Origin: Phycicoccus sp. CSK15P-2
GTDB lineage: Bacteria; Actinomycetota; Actinomycetes; Actinomycetales; Dermatophilaceae
Direction: 5' to 3'
NCBI RefSeq assembly: GCF_016888005.1
Contig: NZ_JAFDVE010000009.1
Span: 248,001-312,000 of the forward strand
DNA: 64,000 nt
Below, one piece after another: positions 61,634-64,000 of this stretch (positions are counted from its first letter, which is position 1; every line of letters begins with the position of its first letter). The notes under the pieces are model-generated. The model was not told the DNA's origin and did not search any database. It worked only from the letters and a program-made list of their open reading frames with translations. The position numbers were made by a program, and so were the translations under genes.

Positions 61634-61674
61634 AACCCCACCGACGGACCTGGCCGACTGCGGTCGGGCGGGTG

Positions 61675-62709
61675 TCAACGCGGAGCGGCGGTGGACGCGC
61701 GGACGACCAGCCGGGTGGCGAGGGCCACGTGTGGTGCGTCGACCTCGTGTCCGTCGACGAGGCGCAGGAGCGTCCGGAGACCGAGCGACCCCATCTCCAG
61801 CAGCGGCTGACGCACCGTCGTGAGCGGCGGGGACGCCGTCATGGCCAGCGGGACGTCGTCGAAGCCCAGCACGGAGAGGTCCTCGGGAACCCGCAGCCCC
61901 TGCCTGCGAGCGGCCTCGATCACCCCGAGCGCCACCTCGTCCGACCCCGCGAAGACGGCGGTCGGTCGGTCGTCCCGGTCGAGCAGCCGGACGCCGCCCC
62001 GGAGGCCGGTCTCGAAGTCGAAGACCTGCCCGCCCGTCACGAGGTCGGGCAGCAGCGCGTGGCCCTCGGCCTCCAGCGCGGCGCGTAGCCCGCCCACCCG
62101 GGCGGCGTTGCACGCGGCGCGCAGGGCGCCGCCGACGTAGCCGATCCGGTGGTGTCCGAGCGCGAGAAGATGCTGCCCCGCGCTCAGCCCGCCCGTGAAG
62201 TTCGTCGAGCCGATGCTCGGAGCCCCGGACGTCTGCGGGTCGACGGGGTCGACGAGGACCACCGGCAGACCGGCCTTGCGCAGGGCTCCGACCTGGGCCC
62301 GGGTCATCTCGCCAGTGACGCCGACCACCCCGGTCCGCCCCTCGCCGACGAGCCGTCGGGCCCAGGCCGTGGCGTCCTCGGGCCGTCTCGTGGCCTCGGA
62401 CTCTCGCGTGCTCATGGCGACGACGACGCCGAGCTCGACGGCGGCGTTGAGGACGCCCTGGACGACCTGCCCCGTGAAGGCGGAGTGCAGGTGGTCGCAC
62501 AGCAGCTCCACGCTGCGGGTGGGGTCGGGACGGTGCCGTGACGCCGTGGGGTAGTCGTGCTCGTCGAGCAGGACGCGGACGCGGGCACGGGTCCCCTCGG
62601 CGACGTCACGGCGGTTGTTGAGCACCTTGCTCACGGTCGCGACGGACACCCCGGCGGACTCGGCGATCGTCGCGAGGGTCGGTCGGGTGCTCCCGGTCAC
62701 CCCGGGCAC
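61675..62709 (-). CDS. LacI family transcriptional regulator
   Basis: 344 aa. N-terminal HTH (TLATIAESAGVSVATVSKVLNNRRDVAEGTRARVRVLLDEHDY, about 11-54) then a sugar-binding periplasmic-type domain ending VLGFDDVPLAMTASPPLTTVRQPLLEMG. GTG 62709 is 1 bp after the GH3 gene's stop, so the two are one transcript and the regulator likely controls the glycosidase. Their promoter and operator lie beyond the right end of the window. Confidence 0.92.
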   Translation of the reverse strand: MPGVTGSTRPTLATIAESAGVSVATVSKVLNNRRDVAEGTRARVRVLLDEHDYPTASRHRPDPTRSVELLCDHLHSAFTGQVVQGVLNAAVELGVVVAMSTRESEATRRPEDATAWARRLVGEGRTGVVGVTGEMTRAQVGALRKAGLPVVLVDPVDPQTSGAPSIGSTNFTGGLSAGQHLLALGHHRIGYVGGALRAACNAARVGGLRAALEAEGHALLPDLVTGGQVFDFETGLRGGVRLLDRDDRPTAVFAGSDEVALGVIEAARRQGLRVPEDLSVLGFDDVPLAMTASPPLTTVRQPLLEMGSLGLRTLLRLVDGHEVDAPHVALATRLVVRASTAAPR

Positions 62710-62710
62710 G

Positions 62711-64000
62711 TCACCCGCTCCGTTCGACGGGGGTCACGGCCGTGGGCGTCGTGAGCCGGCGCCCGGTGCCGACCGTGCGCCGGTCGCCCACGAGCTCGAG
62801 ATCGGTTCGGCACGGAAGGTCCTCCGCAGAGGTGCCGACGAGCACCTGGAGCGTCCCGGGCTCGACGACGTGCTCCAGCTCCGGTCCGACGAACGCGGTG
62901 CGGTCGGCATGGAGGGTGAAGGTGACGTCGGCGGACCCGCCGGGCTCCAGGGGGACCCGGGTGAACCCCACGAGCTGGCGGACCGGCCGCACCACCGAGG
63001 CGACCGCGTCGCGCAGGTACAGCTGGACGAGCTCCTCCCCGGCCCGTCCGCCCGTGTTGGTGACCCGCACGGTCACCTCGACCTCCCCGTCGGCGACGAG
63101 CTCGTCGGCGGACAGCCGCAGGTCGTCGACGGTGAACGTGGTGTAGCTGCGGCCGAACCCGAACGGGAAGAGCGGCGTGGGGTCGAGGCTGCTGATGCCG
63201 GCGCTTTCCTCCGAGGCCAGAGGTGGCCGCAGGTACGTCCCGGGCTGGCCCCCGGGGGTCCGCGGCACCTGCACCGGAAGGTGCCCGGTGGGCTGGACCC
63301 GGCCGGAGAGTATCCCCGCGACGGCCGGGCCGCCCTCCTCGCCCGGCATGAACGCCTGGACGAGGCCGGCGACGCGCCCGGCCCAGTCCCCGAGGGCGTA
63401 GGGGCGGCCGGACACGACGACGAGGACCACGGGTGTGCCGGTCTCGAGAAGGGTGTCGACGAGCCGGCCCTGGACCCCCGGGAGTGCGAGGTCGTCGGCG
63501 TCACAGCCCTCCCCGGAGGTGCCGATGCCGAAGAGGCCGGCGCGGTCGCCGACGTAGGCGACGACGAGGTCGGCCGAGGCGGCGGCGTCGACGGCCGCGG
63601 CGATGCCCGAGGTGTCGTCACCCTCGACGGTGCACCCGGGCTCGTGGACGACCTCGGCGTCCGGCAGCTCGGCCCGCAGCGACTCGAGCATCGTGGGAAC
63701 CTCGATACCGGGCCCACGTTCGGGGTAGCGGGGGAGGACGTGGTTGGGGAAGGCGTAGCAGCCCATGTGCGTGCGAGGGTCGTCCGCGCACGGGCCGACG
63801 ACGGCCACCCGTGCCGGGAGCTCGCGTGCGTCACCGGTGAGCGGGAGAGCCGTGCCGGGGTCGAGGAGCACGACGGAGCGCTCCGCCATCCGGCGGGCGA
63901 GGTCGCGGTTGGCCGGGGAGTCGAGGTCCACCGAGCCGGCACGCTCGACCGACGCCTCCGGTGACCAGCCCGGGTCGAGCAGCCCGAGCTGGACCTTCTG
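62711..64000 (-). CDS. Glycoside hydrolase family 3 (beta-glucosidase-like), C-terminal 429 residues (partial)
   Basis: The gene runs off the right edge; the reading frame is open to base 64000. Seen: the end of the TIM barrel (KVQLGLLDPGW), then the alpha/beta sandwich with RRMAERSVVLLDPGTALPL, VAVVGPCADDPRTHMGCYAFPNHV, YVGDRAGLFGIGTSGEGCDADDLALPG and VVVVSGRPYALGDW-like, and a C-terminal fibronectin type III-like domain (about the last 150 residues, FPFGFGRSYTTFTVDDLRLS...GEELVQLYLRDAVASVVRPVRQLVGFTRV). The catalytic Asp of the barrel is outside the window. Regulated with lacI. Substrate likely a beta-glucoside or xyloside. Confidence 0.9.
   Translation of the reverse strand, partial: QKVQLGLLDPGWSPEASVERAGSVDLDSPANRDLARRMAERSVVLLDPGTALPLTGDARELPARVAVVGPCADDPRTHMGCYAFPNHVLPRYPERGPGIEVPTMLESLRAELPDAEVVHEPGCTVEGDDTSGIAAAVDAAASADLVVAYVGDRAGLFGIGTSGEGCDADDLALPGVQGRLVDTLLETGTPVVLVVVSGRPYALGDWAGRVAGLVQAFMPGEEGGPAVAGILSGRVQPTGHLPVQVPRTPGGQPGTYLRPPLASEESAGISSLDPTPLFPFGFGRSYTTFTVDDLRLSADELVADGEVEVTVRVTNTGGRAGEELVQLYLRDAVASVVRPVRQLVGFTRVPLEPGGSADVTFTLHADRTAFVGPELEHVVEPGTLQVLVGTSAEDLPCRTDLELVGDRRTVGTGRRLTTPTAVTPVERSG

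Overview
The window is very GC-rich chromosomal DNA with almost no non-coding space, many GTG starts and 4-bp stop/start overlaps. The gene content (WhiA, RbpA, OpcA, a mycothiol-dependent isomerase family, F420/PPOX-type enzymes, SUF with SufR, acVLRF1) points to an actinobacterium. The gene order agrees with segments of the Mycobacterium tuberculosis map (rpsA-coaE-uvrB-uvrA; uvrC-rapZ-yvcK-whiA; gap-pgk-tpi-secG; pgl-opcA-zwf-tal-tkt-ctaB; ctaA-ABC pair-sufR). Base composition and accessory genes fit Micrococcales, perhaps Dermatophilaceae/Intrasporangiaceae; that family guess is inference. I see no rRNA, tRNA, CRISPR array, prophage or complete insertion sequence.

Layout. 1-6000: rpsA tail, DUF4184 protein, PPOX protein, coaE-GrpB fusion, uvrB, TerC. 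6005-12099: accessory stretch with an EamA exporter, a TetR regulator facing a decayed cytochrome P450, an acyl-ACP-thioesterase-like gene, a mycothiol-type isomerase with a metallo-beta-lactamase hydrolase, and a GH15 enzyme. 12168-16626: uvrA, then a divergent HxlR regulator and aldo/keto reductase. 16698-22346: branched-chain amino acid ABC transporter, livK-like gene first, then livHMGF. 22635-24256: Tat-exported Rieske lipoprotein and a solitary AbiEi/DUF559-type gene bracketed by inverted repeats. 24379-33086: uvrC-rapZ-yvcK-whiA, then gap-pgk-tpiA, secG and rbpA. 33162-42127: a minus-strand pentose-phosphate operon tkt-tal-pgi-zwf-opcA-pgl plus a DUF3806 gene. 42309-47614: ctaB, an MFS/ArsR pair, ctaA and an ABC exporter pair. 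47640-49270: psd-pssA (phosphatidylethanolamine synthesis). 49351-56425: sufR-B-D-Rieske-C-S-U-T and acVLRF1. 56490-64000: a membrane protein with a winged-helix partner, a second PPOX protein, a DUF1801 protein, a zinc metallopeptidase, an ABC-F ATPase, a VOC protein, and LacI with a GH3 glycosidase cut by the window end.

The most consistent signal outside the genes is promoter structure. At least 15 genes begin exactly 6 or 7 nt after a TANNNT hexamer with no Shine-Dalgarno sequence, the geometry of leaderless transcripts; uvrA, uvrB and uvrC are all of this type. In two places the TAG stop of one gene is also the first three bases of the -10 of the next. In two divergent pairs the -10 elements of both genes overlap in one near-palindrome. 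Other regulatory signals are a DtxR/IdeR-like iron box in front of sufR, and palindromic operator candidates beside the TetR, HxlR, ArsR and winged-helix regulator genes.
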